64,000 nt of DNA from Adiantum capillus-veneris. Taxonomy: Eukaryota > Streptophyta > Polypodiopsida > Polypodiales > Pteridaceae. The stretch lies in assembly GCA_014529385.2 (NCBI GenBank), contig CM043958.1, positions 126,806,817 through 126,870,816 of the forward strand, read 5' to 3'. Position numbers and translations under genes: made by a program. Of this stretch, positions 17,230 to 30,485 are shown piece by piece. Each line of letters opens with the position of its first letter. Position 1 is the stretch's first letter. The notes beneath the pieces are model-generated. The model made no database searches. It was not told the DNA's origin and worked only from the letters and a program-made list of their open reading frames with translations.

Positions 17230-18960
17230 ATGCATACTTCTTAAATTTGTGCACAATGGCTTTTAATATCTCAAGAATTGTTAGATTAGTTATTTCACTT
17301 TGGTCATCCGTTTGTGGATGATAGGCCGAAAGAGAAATTTAATCTACTTCCTAGATTCTCAAAGAGATCCTTCTAGAAATTACTGGTCATTCTAGGATCT
17401 TTGTCCGACACTATGGGTGTTGGAAATCCATGATGCTTGAAAATTTGAGATCTGAAGAGGGTTTCAATTTGATGTACCTTATTAGTATTTTTGAGAGGCA
17501 TAGAGTGTGTTTTCTTGTTAAGCCTGTCGATTGAAACAATCAAAGTTGCTTCCCTCGATCAAATTTCAACTTTTGGTATACCACGCATTTCGAAACATAC
17601 TCTTGTATGTTTACTTTTCATGGTAGAACAACAGAAATACATTTCTTCTCCTTGAAGAGTAGACTATGGAATCCCTCTTTGCCCTGCATAAGGAGAAGTA
17701 TGGGATTCATACATGAATTTCTTATTGTATGGGTGATTAACACATAGACTGTTGCCGTTTGGAAGATAACCATCCTTCAAGGTAAATGGTTCTTTTTTCT
17801 TCCCTATTGTAAAAGCTGTAATGACGTACTTAAAGTCTCGGTCAGTAGCATACTCATCTATTGTAAAAGATAGATCATTGTGAGTTTCTATAAACACCAC
17901 ATTTACCCTTGGTCGTTGTGAATTGCATCGACCACTTGATTGTGCTTGTTAGAAATGTGAGCAATATGAAATTTAAATTGAAAAAGAAAATTTTCCCACC
18001 TCATTTGTTTGTTGGAGAGCTTGGTTTGCGTCATGAAGTTCTTGAGGCTTTGTGATCCATTTGTAAGATGAATGGAGTCCCCAAGAGATAGTGTTTCCAC
18101 GTGTTTAGGGCACATAGAATAGCTAGTACCTCTTTTTCGTATTTGCCCAATACTCACTTATCGAAGTTGAGTCTTTGACTCTCATATGCTATGTCATGCC
18201 CTTCTTGAAGCAAAATAGCTTCAAGGTAATTACCACAAGCATTACATTGGACCTCAAATGGCTTTGAGAGATCTAATAGTGTGATCACACATTGAGAGAT
18301 GAGATTCTCCTTAAGCTTCTTCAAAAGCTTCTTGCACTTTTACAGTCCATGAATACTTAACGTTCTTTTTTGTTAAGTCATGTAATGGGCACACATACCT
18401 ACAAATCTTCGTACCACTTGTAGATTCCTTGGATTAGGCCATCTTTTTATTACCTCTTTGTTGCATCCATACGGGTGCCATCTTTAGAGATAATGTGACC
18501 TAAGTATTGAATCTCTTATACGAAAAATTCACTTTTCTTTTGATTAATGAAAAGCTTATTCTCTCTCACAACTTGAAAGATTACTTGGAGGTGTCGCTTG
18601 TACTCTTCAAGAGAATTTGAATGGCCTGAAGATTTTTGTCCATCATGAGTTTGAATGCGTGTTGAGCATTTGTCAGGCCAAAACTAGTAAATTATCAAAT
18701 AGATCTTCTACTCGAGGCACGAGAAATCTATTTTTGATAGTAATCTTATTTAGTGCTCTATAGTCGACACACATGTGATATGTGTCGTCTTTCTTTTGCA
18801 CTAAAAGCAACGGTGAATAAAATGGAGAGAAGCTAGACCTCACCATCCCTTTTTCCACCAATTCATGCACTTGCCTCATGATCTCCTATTGTTGAGCTTG
18901 TGAAACTCGATAAGGAGGCTTGTTAGGTAGTGAGCTTCCTGGTAGGAGCTCAATAACATG
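17230..18960 (-). pseudogene. Pol remains of chromovirus A (RT, RNase H, integrase)
   Basis: 18960-18673 gives the RT N-terminus (ELVEKGMVRSSFSPFYSPLL, MCVDYRALNKITIKNRF). The RT core with its catalytic aspartates is deleted between about 18675 and 18640. RNase H remains lie at 18360-17903 (LTNGSQSLKNFMTQ, HIAHISNKHNQVVDA), the integrase zinc-region start at 17900-17664 (GYLPNGNSLCVNH) and weak integrase-core similarity at 17560-17230. Many stops and shifts. Not functional. Confidence 0.78.
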
Positions 18961-19226
18961 GTCATCATCCCTCATTTTAGAGGTAGCTCACTAGGGATGT
19001 CATGAATGAAAACATCTTGGGATCCATTTAGGAAATTAGACAACTCTAATTCCTCTTGATTCCTTGTTCCCAACTCATTAGCATCTATGTACATGCTCTT
19101 TTCTCTGTAGGTGAACTAGATTCTCCTTTCAAGGAAATGCATGTTGGAAGCCATGCAGTTAAACCATGGTGTCCCAATGATTAACATTCTCATGTTTAAG
19201 AAGGGAGATGAAGTAATCCTTTTTGT

Positions 19227-20850
19227 TCACATATTTTGGACATGAAGCCTTAATTTTCCAATTAAGGAAGTAACTGCGATGTCTTGTCCCTTGATAGCTC
19301 CATTGGCTTTCATTGAATCTCCCATCTTGTGGGCTTGTATGCCTAGCTTAGTGGTCAAATCCGTGGATATGAAGTTGTTAGTTGAACTAGGGTCAAACAA
19401 AATAAAGGCATCATAGCTCTTACATCTTTTCCCAAGCATAGGAAAGGAGAAATCCTTGGCAATGAGCATCCTCTTTTGTAGCTTCAAACATAGAGGCTCT
19501 AGGAGTCTTATTGCGGGCAATTCTCTTGCGGCAAGGACGATAACCATGGCCTTGCTCCCCACACTTAAAACATTTGTGGTCCTTACTAAAAGCTTCTAGG
19601 TCTTTAGGAGAGAGTTTATATTTACCTTTGTAAACTCCCTTCTCCTTGGATCGATTTTTGTTGTTGTTGGAATAGCCTTGGTGAGAATTTTGGGCATTGT
19701 TTTTCCTCTTGGCATCACTTTTGTCTTTATTTTCCATGGGCATGACATTCCGTCTAGCCCCTTGTTGGAAATTGATGCGCGAAGCAGCATGGTGTGGTGG
19801 ATTACTTCAGTGATAGAACCAGGCCATTGAGAGTTGACATACTTGGCCATCTCTTTGGGTAATCCCACATAGAATTGTTGCTTTTGCTCGACAAAGTCTA
19901 TCTTTTGAAAGGTAGTAGCCTTGAGATGTAAATCCCAAAACTGTCCACATATTTGTGGATAGACTCATGAGAGAGAAGCTTTAAACTTCTCCATTTGGTA
20001 AGCACTTTTTCCTTTGCATCACTTGCAAGGAATTGCTTCATAATGGAAACTCGTGAGTTTTCCATGTCTTTGGGGCTTCGCCGTTGCCACGAAGTCTAGC
20101 CCACCATTGACGAGCCAATTTTTGGAAGTGCATAGCTACATGGTATAGCTTGGAGGACTCCATGAAGCCCTTGTCTCCAAAGGCCCATCAAATTGTTGGA
20201 CGAAGGCCACTACTTTGTCGGTAGCACCAAAGGTGCCATCATAGGTGAGAAAAGAGATACTCTTTTCTCCCTCTTTGAACTTCTTGAGCTTTTGTGACCT
20301 TCGTCATGCAGGGTAAGATTTGCGATGTCCTCCCCTCTTATATTCTCTAGGAGAATAGCCATAGCTTTCATCGGTAGAGGAGGAAGGTGAAGAGGAAGGA
20401 GAAGAGGGTGACCTCTTTCTGTGGCCCTTTTCTTCCTTTGTTTCCTCTCTTCCTTTTTGAAGTGACGAGGAGAAGGACTATGGGTTAACCGTTTCCTCTT
20501 GGGAGGAGTTGGCGATCGTTTAGTCCGCCTTCTTCGTGGAGCCACATCTTCGGAGGAATTTAGGGATTCATTACTTTCTCGATCTTTGGATTCCTCCTCT
20601 CGTATGGGAGAGAGTCTTCTTTTGGGGGTCTCCTCAAGAGGCCTCCTAAGCTCTCTCTCCTCATGGAGAGGAAAGGAAATCCCATAAGCATGAAGTAGTT
20701 AACTTCGTCTTGCAAAGCGGGGTTTCCCATAGCTTGTTGCAACCTAGTGACAAGATAATTAACAAACATGGGGGCATCATCATTAGCACCTTCATGTGCA
20801 AAATAAAAGTTATCAATGTTCATTCTACTCTCTTGGTTATTGTCAGCCAT
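19227..20850 (-). pseudogene. Gag and protease of chromovirus A
   Basis: The gag ATG is at 20850 (MADNNQESRMNIDNF), matching the starts of copies B, C and D. It continues as LVTRLQQAMGNPALQDEV, an Arg/Ser-rich stretch (PRRRRTKRSPTPPKRK), a decayed capsid region (about 20230-19870), and a CCHC knuckle CFKCGEQGHGYRPC at about 19570. The protease follows with ILFDPSSTNNFIS, where copies B and C have D-x-G-S; the glycine is replaced by serine here, so the active site is lost. Frame breaks occur throughout. Confidence 0.8.
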
Positions 20851-21250
20851 GTTAATTAAACTTATGTGTTTACTTAGTGTATGCTTTGGCAATTCAAACC
20901 TTAGTTGCTACTCCTCTTAGCCTTTGAAAATTTGCACTTAAGTATCTACACCCACGACTCAAATTGGTTAATTATAGAGAGTAGTGGAGTGAGTCTAACA
21001 TAGCGAAGTTGTCGAGGGATAGATCCTTTAGGACTTCTTATGGCTCAATAATGGTAAAGCCGTAGGCAAGTCTAAAAAGACTCCATTATTAAGACCAAAA
21101 CTCCCAAGGTGTGCACCATATCCCACATAGTGGTCTCAACAAAACTGACAATAGATCCCAGTCCCACTTACCCTAATATAATTAACAAAAACAACCATTA
21201 ATAGTCTACTTAAGGACCTCTCTTCTTAAGCAAGAAAAGAGAAACCAAAT

Positions 21251-21262
21251 GCTCTGATACCA
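21251..21262 (-). other. Primer-binding site of chromovirus A (initiator tRNA-Met)
   Basis: TGGTATCAGAGC on the minus strand, complementary to the 3' end of plant initiator tRNA-Met, one base from the LTR (21264). Copy B has a one-base variant at 40408-40419. Confidence 0.9.
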
Positions 21263-21263
21263 A

Positions 21264-23071
21264 TGTAATGGAAATGACCTATGAACTTTGAGAGTAGCGG
21301 AATTAGGAATTTAGGTGAAGCACTTTTGTGAGATTACTTTGTGAGCAGAGTGGGTGAACTTTATTGATGGTAGCAACATAAACATGGTACTTAGTTAACT
21401 TGGCATGAAAAATACTTTTGCAAGAGAGAGAGTTTAGAGAACATGACAATAGTTGAGGACCGGATTCATACGGAGCTGGTCCCCCCTCCAATATGCATTT
21501 TTATTATAGTTTCTCCCATCAAGAGAGACTTGGTACAATACAATCTTTGTGTTCCTTGTGACCTAGCTGATGCAATGAAGATGGAAAGCTTCACGCATCA
21601 CAAACATAACATAAACTTTGTAGAAAGCATTAACTATCCCAAGCCTCAGTCCCAAGGCCTCAAACACCTTCGAAGGTGGAGAGAGCTAGCAGGGAATGAG
21701 GGTAGGTAAGAGGAAGAAGAAACATTCCATAGGAGAAAGAAATAGTTCCTCTCTTATCATCACTCTTCTTGCTAGCATACATAATAGCATAGTAATGAAG
21801 ATGGAGAAGATGGTAAGCTTAAGAATTGAAGCATGGCTCTTGGTTGGATTTGCATCCCATAGCCAAGAGTGTTGGTGTAGGCTCTCACTTCTCACAAACT
21901 TCGAGAAGGAGGTGGAGTTCCTCAACTTTCACCAAGTGAGAATGGCTCCACAAAATGAGTGTGGGTGTGTGGTGTATATCCCCCCAGCACCCCCCTTGCT
22001 TGCATGGGGCGAATTGTGACTTTTCCACATGCTGCAAGCTCATTGGACCCCTCTCCCTCTAGCCAATCACATGCAACATGCATTCAAGTACATGGGTAGT
22101 CTTTTGACAAGTGTCCTCCTTATCCCTTAGAGAGAGAGAGAGAGAGCTTGAAAATATCTAGATATTTGTTGGATGGAACTAGAAGCTCATTGGACCCCTC
22201 TTTAGCCCAACCAATAGCATTCAAGCACACCATGTGGTTAAGCATAGGGAGAGTCAGACATGTGTCCCATGTGCCCTTTGAAAAAGGGGCGCCCTTTGGG
22301 TGAGTGGAAAGTTAAGTCAAAGATTCCCCTAACTTTGGGACTTTCATGCATAGGAAGCTTCTCAAGTACCTTCCTCATTAAGTTTGTAGGGTCTCTTTTT
22401 GGCTCAAGCACCTTACCCCCCATGTATGGGAAGCTTCTCAAGCACCTTCCTCATTAAGTTTGTAGGGTTTCTTTTTGACTCAAGCACCTTACCCCCCATG
22501 TATGGGAAGCTTCTCAAGAACCTTCCTCATTAAGTTTGTAGGGTCTCTTTTTTACTCAAGCACCTTACCCCCCATTAAGTATGACAAGCACCTCAAGTAC
22601 CTTAGTCATCAAGTACGTACCTTAGTTATCAAGCACAACAAGCACCTCAAGCTTAGGTTGGGTTCCCACCTCAAGCTCAGCCCTAGCTTGCCTAAGGTCA
22701 AAGGACTTTTAACACTGACCATTGGAGGTCTTTAATGATGCTAACCCTAAGGTCTTTTAAGCTCCATTAGATGCACATTGCTCTTTGATAGACTACCTCC
22801 TTTTGGACCCTTATTGAGATATAACCATCTCTCCTCTTGGTCCTGTGCTGAGGTAAGTCTAGAAGCACTTATTGCACATTGCTCTTTGATAGACCATCTC
22901 CTTTTGGACCCCTATTGAGATGCAACCTTCTCTCCTTTTGTCCCGTGTTGAGATAGGTCTAGAAGCACATGTGTCTATTCTAACTCTTGTTCTCGTTTAT
23001 TCTCCCACATTAAATGATCAGTTTAATATGAGAAAATCATTTGGTAAAGTTAGATATTATATTTTATGACA
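21264..23071 (-). mobile_element. 5' LTR of chromovirus A
   Basis: 1808 bp, from TGTAATGG to TATGACA in plus view, bounded by the primer site on its internal side. Contains three 76-bp tandem units and a CAAGCACCTTAGTCATC-type minisatellite (about 22560-22660). Several short ORFs inside are by-products. Confidence 0.88.
22355..22581. repeat. 76-bp tandem repeat inside the chromovirus A LTR
   Basis: Three units start at 22355, 22431 and 22507, each with aagcttctcaag and then cctcattaagtttgtagggt. The third is cut near 22581. The other LTR of this element has one unit (about 16370). Confidence 0.88.
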
Positions 23072-25085
23072 TTATGTATGTAGACAAGTTGTGGTAGTTT
23101 GCTTCTGGGGTTGATTCAAGGCTTGTGTTTGATGGTTTTGTGACTTATTCAAGAGTGATGTATGCTAGAGTGTGGTTGCAATTTGCTAGAGACCAGGCCA
23201 CGAGACTAGTTGAGAGTCTCTTCTTCTGTGTCTTTTTTGGTTTTTTGATGCATGTGCTTCTTTGGGGAGTGTTGGTAGAGCACAATACATATGGTGATGA
23301 TAGCGCTTTGCTAATGTACTATTGGTGTGAGTATGACATGGTAGGCCAATGTATTGAATAGGAGAGTCAAGCTCGAATTGATAGGGCGATGGCTAATATC
23401 CCTAGTAGCAAACTATCTGTGAAGTGCTGGCAAATGCTAGTTGTATGTCGGCAAGCACTTTGATAGGTAACCATATCCATATCTTGATGACCCAAAGGTT
23501 GCAAAAGGTGTAGAAGCTTAATTGAAGTCAAGGAATTTGGACACCAAATACACCCTTGAGAGATAGAGAGGGTAGCTTTGAATTTGACCATCCATTTAGA
23601 TTGAGTATCCAACTACTCTCTATAGAGATACCTTCATTGTGGTCCTTCAGTTGCTCGTATAGTCTAGACACGTATACGTGGTATTGGCTGCTTGTACATC
23701 CACATACATCTTCTCTTGCCATTGGGATCCAATTCAATATAGACACATCTCTCTTGCACTATTGAGATATTTTAATTTATCTTATATATATGAAACAATA
23801 TTTCATATGATTAATATGGTTAGCTTATAAGAGTGAAGCACTCACTAGATATACATTGGTCTCCAATAAGTTGACCTGCATACTATGCATCTACCTATGG
23901 TACATTATTTACAAAATATTTTTGTGCACTAGTGAAAAAGATTCCTTGCTAGTTCTCTTCTAAAAGCTAATTGGAGTCACAAATGTCCTCGGTGATTGTC
24001 GTTTCTCTTTCATTCATTTTTTCATTTCCCTTTCACTCAAGAACTTTGTTGTGACTGTGGGTCCATCATCTATTTATATATAAAGAAGCCAACTCGTCTT
24101 ATAAGGCATACCACCTATCATTGTAGTTGAAACTAATACATACTCTCTATTTCATGCATTTGTATATACATTCTTTTTTTATAATGAGGAATCTTTGTGG
24201 GAATTAGATGCCCATATCCTATCCTTCTCATTTTAAAATTCCTTTTACTACATTGTGACGTTGTTGTGCATGTAATTCTCAATGTGCATGATTGAGGAAA
24301 TCATGCTTTCTATTTCCCTTAGTTCATAGCATTTTTGCTAGGGGTGTGCCATTTGTTCACATGTGATTTTTTTAGTTTATCATTGCTAACGTCTATATAA
24401 TCTTTGGAAGATTTTTGTATCAATGATGGGATGGTTGAGATAAGGCAGTGGAAGACTCAAGAAAGACGAGATGCACTTCCATTGTGGGGGGTGCCTCTTT
24501 ACCAATAAAAGCTTAGACCATCCTCTCATGAACCAAGGGTTTTGAGCTTACTACACCATCACTATTGATGAACATGTGGCCACCTTTACGTACACTGTAT
24601 ATGAACTAATGTGGAATCATAGAAAGTACTTTTATCTAGTCATGTCATGTTTTTTTTTCGGCAAAACCTACAATTGTGAGTAGATTATATTGACATAGCG
24701 AGAAAAATTACAAGTTCTTGCCATACGAGCCATGACAACTTCCTGGGTCATCATTATACTGCATGAAAGGGGAGCCACCCCATGGCAAGTGAACAACCCA
24801 TCCTTTTGCCCAAGAGAGTCAGCCATATTAATATGGCAGGCCTCGTTTTATCACTTGTTAGTTTTGTAAATTTTCCTTTCATTCAAGAACTTCAAGAATT
24901 TATTTTGAATTTTTGGTTTTAGTATGTAAATGTAGCTTTAATTTCTTTACTTTAGTCCAACATGTATCTTCATTAGGGATTAGATTTAGACCTTCCCAAT
25001 ATTGATAAAATTTTGAAGTAGCATTGTTGTGGGAGATAATCACACCACCTATAAAGTGCATGCAACACTACCTAGATCAACATAA
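23072..25085. other. Unassigned 2 kb between chromovirus A and element 2
   Basis: A/T-rich sequence with no ORF over 80 codons that I trust. The 78-codon plus-strand frame at 23125-23361 is hydrophobic and matches nothing I know. A T-run followed by cggcaaaacctacaattgtg near 24650 could be an old retroposon edge, but this is a guess. Confidence 0.4.
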
Positions 25086-25661
25086 TGTTAATCAAGGATA
25101 CAGATGACACGATAGGCGCACAGAGGCAATCTCTTTAGCTTGTCAGGCTGAGACCATCCCAAAGATACAACACTTTGGAAGGCCAACTAAACCACAATCA
25201 GGAATCTCACTGCTCTCAACTATACCACCCGACTCACATACACACAAACGGAAGGAAACTCACCAAACCATACCAAAATCGTATGAAACTTAAGGAACAC
25301 CATCCCCTCACTAGGATCCACTTGTCCCAAAGCCTCTACACTCAAAATCCTCACTCCAAACCCATCTGCAAAAAATGTGTATGAAGATAGAGCCAAATTT
25401 TGAAAGTGCCCAAAACTAAAATCTATGAGTACCTATGTGTAGCTTGCATTGCCACAATTCTAATGAATACTTGCATGCAGAAAACAAACATCATTTGATA
25501 CACTTAAGGCGGCCACAAATAGCTCCTAGATGCGTTAGCACACATGCTCTATTTTGTGTAGAATGCTTGGTGTTGTTGCATAGCTCTCTCCGATCCTATC
25601 ACAATGGTGCAGTCAAATCTCCAATGTGATGAGCGAGTGGGAAGTAGCATCAAGATGAAGC

Positions 25662-25721
<60 letters not shown>

Positions 25722-26004
25722 GCAACTCAAAACTTTGTTTATGATAAAGACCCCTTTACAAAATGACCTAGGTACCTTATATACTAAGGCTACCATAGGT
25801 TAAAACCAAAATAGAGTTCAATGGGTCAAATTGCTTTGTATTTACAATCTAGAAGTGCCATCACACCCCGGCTTTTGCAACTAGAATATCTACTCATTAC
25901 AAATGATGTTTTTAACCATAATCCGCATCATTTTATAACTCTCAAAGAATAAGACTTTGGTACAAAAATTGAGTTATGCTGTGCTGTTGATCCATAGGTC
26001 AACA
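25086..26004 (-). mobile_element. 3' LTR of element 2
   Basis: Plus view TGTTAATC to GGTCAACA, 919 bp, related block by block to the element 1 LTR. Followed by a polypurine tract. Has a TATATAA at 25777-25783 (minus) and a long CT run. Left flank is CATAA; no second flank is available for comparison. Confidence 0.8.
25665..25717. repeat. (CT)n microsatellite in the element 2 LTR
   Basis: About 53 bp of CT, reading GA in the element's sense direction, 60-110 bp downstream of its TATA box. The element 1 LTR has a shorter CT tract in the same place. Confidence 0.95.
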
Positions 26005-26017
26005 CTCACCCCCTTCT
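26005..26017 (-). other. Polypurine tract of element 2
   Basis: Minus strand AGAAGGGGGTGAG directly before the LTR start TGTTGACC. This is the expected plus-strand primer site and defines the LTR edge. Confidence 0.8.
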
Positions 26018-28639
26018 GAATTCATGTCGTCCTTGACAAAACCTGATTGTCAATGTCGGTGCAATCTTTGTTGTCATTTTTGCTTTTGTTTGCTCCATTG
26101 CTTGTACACTGTCTTTTGGATGCCTCTGCAAATTCCTTACTAGCATATCTTTTGATGTCCAATGCTTGTCCTTCAGGAATGGCTTAAGGCTTTGAGTCTT
26201 AATTTTCTACCTTTTGTAGATGATCTTCTTCATTGATGACTCCTTTGTTCCTGCATCAAGGTGATAAAAGTTGCATTTGCCATTGTTAGCTTTTCTGTGT
26301 TGTGTAAATCATTATACTACTTCTACTTGATACACGACTTAATTAAATCTTAACAAACCCCAATTAGTTCCCCAAGCTAGTATCTTGCTTCAAAAGGGCC
26401 TTATCTAACATCATTCGCTATGGATGACCATCTATGAGCTATCATTGTCCATTTGTCCCCAAAACTCATATACATGATTTACATGGTATGTAGATGGCTA
26501 TCATGGCTTCATATTTGAAAAAATTCATCTGTGGCTAGGGGTTGGACTTCTATCCCTTTTCTTTTATAAAAAACAACCCTTAGCTTGTAGTCTCTATTCA
26601 TAGTCTACTCACAAAGTTTGGCTTGATTTGGTATTTGATACTTTTTTTGGATTTTAGTCTTGAAAACGATTGATGGGCATCTCTGACACCTTCTGGCTAC
26701 CAAACACATGTAGAACCAATGATGGTGACCAAAATTTGGCTTGACCCCTAGTTGCTCCTGCAGACATTTATCATTGTGATAGATGGCTGAACTGTCATTT
26801 CTGCCTCCCTTTTTTTTGTTAGTAGTGTTAGTCCCTTTTGTTTATTAGGCTTCATTAAGTCACATACAAGATATAAGATTTACAGTATAAAGGTCTACTT
26901 CTCGTACAGAGCCTTGTAGTCGCATGAAGTGTCTGATAGGCAACTTTACACTTGAGGGGTGCTTTCGTTTAGTCGTATCACCAACTTTCTTTGTCCTTGT
27001 AGGCCATCCTGGAGTTTTATGACCATTCTTAGTCATTTTTGGGCTCATGTTGTTGTTGAAGTCTGATCAACATTCTTTTCTTACCTTTGACATTTTAGCC
27101 TTGTGCATATAGCTTTTGGGATATACCCCATGAAGTTTCACCATTTTCTTGTACCTTCTTCTCTTTGTACTACTTGGGCATCTCTTCAGTCTTTTCTTCA
27201 TTTGGATTATGCATTATTATTCTTTTTTAAAGAAAATATAAAAAATAACTAAATAAAAAATAAAAAATGAACTCAACAAAACAAAAATCATTTGAATAGA
27301 ATTCTAAACACTATGTACATTGTACACATGTCCCTAGGGGCTCATATATGGCTTTTGTCCGCGTACTCCTCTTGTAACGCTATTATGAGGGCATAAACGT
27401 TGAATTTTGTCAAAAAATTATCACAATCAAACGCAAAATTTCAATGCAACTCACAAAACATTACCCTCTAATATTCATAATATTAGGTTTGCATTGAGAA
27501 ATTCTCCCCCCTCCTATTAAGAGTCCTCCTGGATGATAGGGTGTTGTCAAGGGTATGTGTTGTGCTTGGCAAATTAAAAAGTGTGCCAATGTAGGACTTG
27601 TAATGTAGCCCTATTATGCATACACAGTCAATACATGGAAAAAATTTATGATGTGCAAGATGTGGGTATAAGCAATTTGCTTATTGGCATTTGCTGGTGA
27701 GGCTTCCTATTCTAAGCAATGTGATGGTCTTTGAAGCTCCTGTGCCGTTTGCTTGATTGAAGGTTGTAGATATTTTTTGAAGGCTTACTTATCTGTTTGA
27801 TGCTTCTTTGGAATCCATTTTAGCCTTGTTGTTGGTTGTTGTATTTGGAATTATTCCTCAGTAGTGAGTTCTGGCTTGAAGTGATCTCTCTTCTAACCGT
27901 ATTGTAATCGTAGAAGAAATTGAAAGAATTCAAGAGACGGTGCAATGACAATGGTTTTATTGGTTTCCTTTGTGATCCACTTCTTTGTGAGTAATGGTTG
28001 TTGCGTTGATGCTGCTCGTTTGGGAACCCATACTTGTCCCTGCTTTGTTTTTGTTTGAAGAGACTTCTTTGGGATCCACCTTGTCTTTGTGTGAGTCAGT
28101 AGCGTCTTAGCTTCAACTATTGTACACTTGGTTGAGGACGAGATTCAAACTTTGGGAGTTGATACTTTAACTGTTTTGGAATCCAAATAAACTCCTGACC
28201 TCTTTGCGTTTAAATCAACTTCTTTGGAACCCAAATCTAATTTGCAAAAGCTTGCAACTTTGTGATTTTCTTAGTTGTTCTTACATGCTATTTGGTATCC
28301 AGATTTGTCAAAATTTTTGGCTCTAACTTGTTGTTCTTTACTTTTGGCCTTCCATGGTTGTTATGGATATGGCTAGTGAGGGTGATGACCTGAGTTCCTA
28401 GTAGGGGATGTCATAAGAATCATCACTATCACTACTATCCTTAGCAAGGTTGAATTTTGACACTTCCCTTTTGTGGTTTGGTTGGCTATGGAAAGTTACT
28501 ATCTATTTACTCTTGGATTGTTGTTTCTGGAATGACTTTTCTAGCCAATTGATTATAGTGCTGTTAGCTCGTTGACATGGTTGTGTTCTTCTTGGATGAG
28601 TCTTTTCTTCCTGTATAGGAGCCACCTATGAGGATGCCT
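26018..28639 (-). other. 3' region of element 2 without recognisable pol
   Basis: About 2.6 kb where RT to the 3' ORF would be expected. An A/T-rich block at 27220-27300 resembles the A/T block of element 1 near 3100-3200. Phrases such as ttggaatccactt recur around 27800-28700. I see no palindrome copies and no convincing ORF. Confidence 0.5.
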
Positions 28640-30485
28640 GATGTGTTTGCGTCACCATCGAGGATTTTGGAATCCACTTCTGATACACTTTATTCTTGTA
28701 GCGATGACATTGGTTCCTAGGTCTTTGATTTGTACAATCATAAAACGGTGCATTAGTTGAAGTGTTGTTTAGGTCATCTATTGGGTTGTTCAAATTTCCA
28801 TTGTTGACATCTTCTTGAAGCTCAAAGTGTTCTACGGAGTCACAAAACTTGGCTTCTTCTTCGTCTTTTGATTCATGAAATTCCTTTGTTTGCTCTTCAT
28901 CTCAGGAGCTTGTTGATGCCTGGTTCTCTTGGTTTTCTTGGATCACACTCACTACAAAATAAGGGATGACATCAAATCCATCTTGATCACAAAACTTTTT
29001 TGTGGGACCATTATCCACGATGCACACATCCAGAGTAGCCAAGATGTGTTTCCATTCTAGTGGCTCTAATGCTTCTTCAAGAAATGGTTATGGGATATAA
29101 TCCTTATCTTCAATTTCTCTTTCTAGGATGCATTTCTCTCGCTTTAAGCTTCCACATTGCAAAGCTCCACACATCCACAATTCTTTAGGCTTGCCCAACC
29201 ATGCTGGAAGTTATGATCCTGTTATTGTAGAAGAATCAAACTCTTCTATAGGGGTTCTCATCACATCTTTGTAGCTATGGTCTTTCAAGTTTATCCTTGT
29301 CATGGTTTCCATTTCTCTAAGGTAGACATGGTCATAACCCTAGTCCTAGACCATTTTCAATTGTCGCATGAATGGTCTTCCTAGAATGATGTCATAGTTG
29401 TTCTTCTTGCCAAAGTCAACAATAGCAAAGGTTTGCTCATATTCAATGCCACAAGAAGTAACAAATACTTTTTTGACCAGTCCTATGGGCTTCTCCATGT
29501 GTTTGTCTACAAGCTGTAGTTTCATCCTGGTAGCCCTCATTGCTAGTTTTCCCCATTGTTTCCAAGTCTCTTTTGTTGCAATGGCAATGCCATCTTTGTT
29601 GTCAAGGATTTCCATGTTTTTTACACCTTGGAATTCCACAGGAAGAGTGGTGTTCCCATCTTCTCCCTCATAGTACTCACCTACCTTGTTTAATGACACT
29701 AGCCTAGTGTTTAGCTGAGGCATTTCGAGCTCTTTCATCCCTTCTTCAATTTGAGTCATTGGTTTTTTTATGCAAAATTTCTCTAGGCATTTTTTCCACA
29801 GTAGTCCACATGTTTAGTCTTATGCTAAGCAACTTGGCTAACATTATCATACAGGTGACTAGTGTCGACAAAATGTCTATCAGTCCTTTTGAATCGATGA
29901 CCTTGTTGGAAAATAGTCTCTGTGATGGGACTGCAATAATATCTGACTTGTCCTCGTGCTCCCCATATAGGATGACAGTGTTCTTAGCAAAATGGGGTTG
30001 ATTGTCCATAGACTGTACAGATCCTTGGTCTTCCCAATATGATTGCATTTCTAGATTCATTTGAGATCCAATCTCAATTTCCTCTTTTGGTGGAAGAGAC
30101 ACTCCTTTCCCATCACCAGTCTGGTTTATTCATTTGCTTAGCTCACTTGCTTCATTGACCTCTCTGACTTGTTTCCACAATTTGTTAAGACCATCTATTT
30201 CTCTATAATCCTTTAGTATAGTTAGGTGAAATCCCTCGGAAGAGTTATCTGTGGCATTCAACACTATCCTTGGTTCTACTACTAGGTCCTTGAGCTTTGG
30301 TATGTGCTTACGGGACTAGGATGTGGATCTATTCGTTCCTGTTTTGGTGGGATTATTGGTGTAGGTGGGACAAAGATCACATCCTCAGGTTTTCCAACTT
30401 GCGGTTCTAGTAAGTTTGGATTGTTTGAACATTTCTCTTGAGCATTTCAAGCCTTTGCTTTTCTAGTTCCATATATGAATATGTC
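28640..30485 (-). pseudogene. Protease segment of element 2 (decayed)
   Basis: The best stretch (29346-29759) gives LNKVGEYYEGEDGNTTLP, then the protease with ILDNKDGIAIATKETW and YDIILGRPFMRQLKMV, clearly homologous to 5714-7792. The catalytic D-S-G of element 1 reads D-N-K here, so the active site is lost. The start near 30485 corresponds to the gag/protease junction: element 1 has TGA before the ATG, whereas this copy has TGG, joining the two regions in frame. Numerous stops elsewhere. Confidence 0.82.

Larger units (their letters stand above)
16359..23071 (-). mobile_element. Chromovirus A: decayed Ty3 element
   Basis: Minus-strand Ty3 element with the order LTR (23071-21264), initiator tRNA-Met primer site, gag, protease, RT, RNase H, integrase remains, polypurine tract and a truncated LTR (16963-16359). 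All coding regions have stops, and the RT core with YxDD is deleted. It belongs to the same family as B, C and D. The left LTR lacks its outer end, so no target duplication can be checked; the right flank begins TTATG. Confidence 0.85.
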
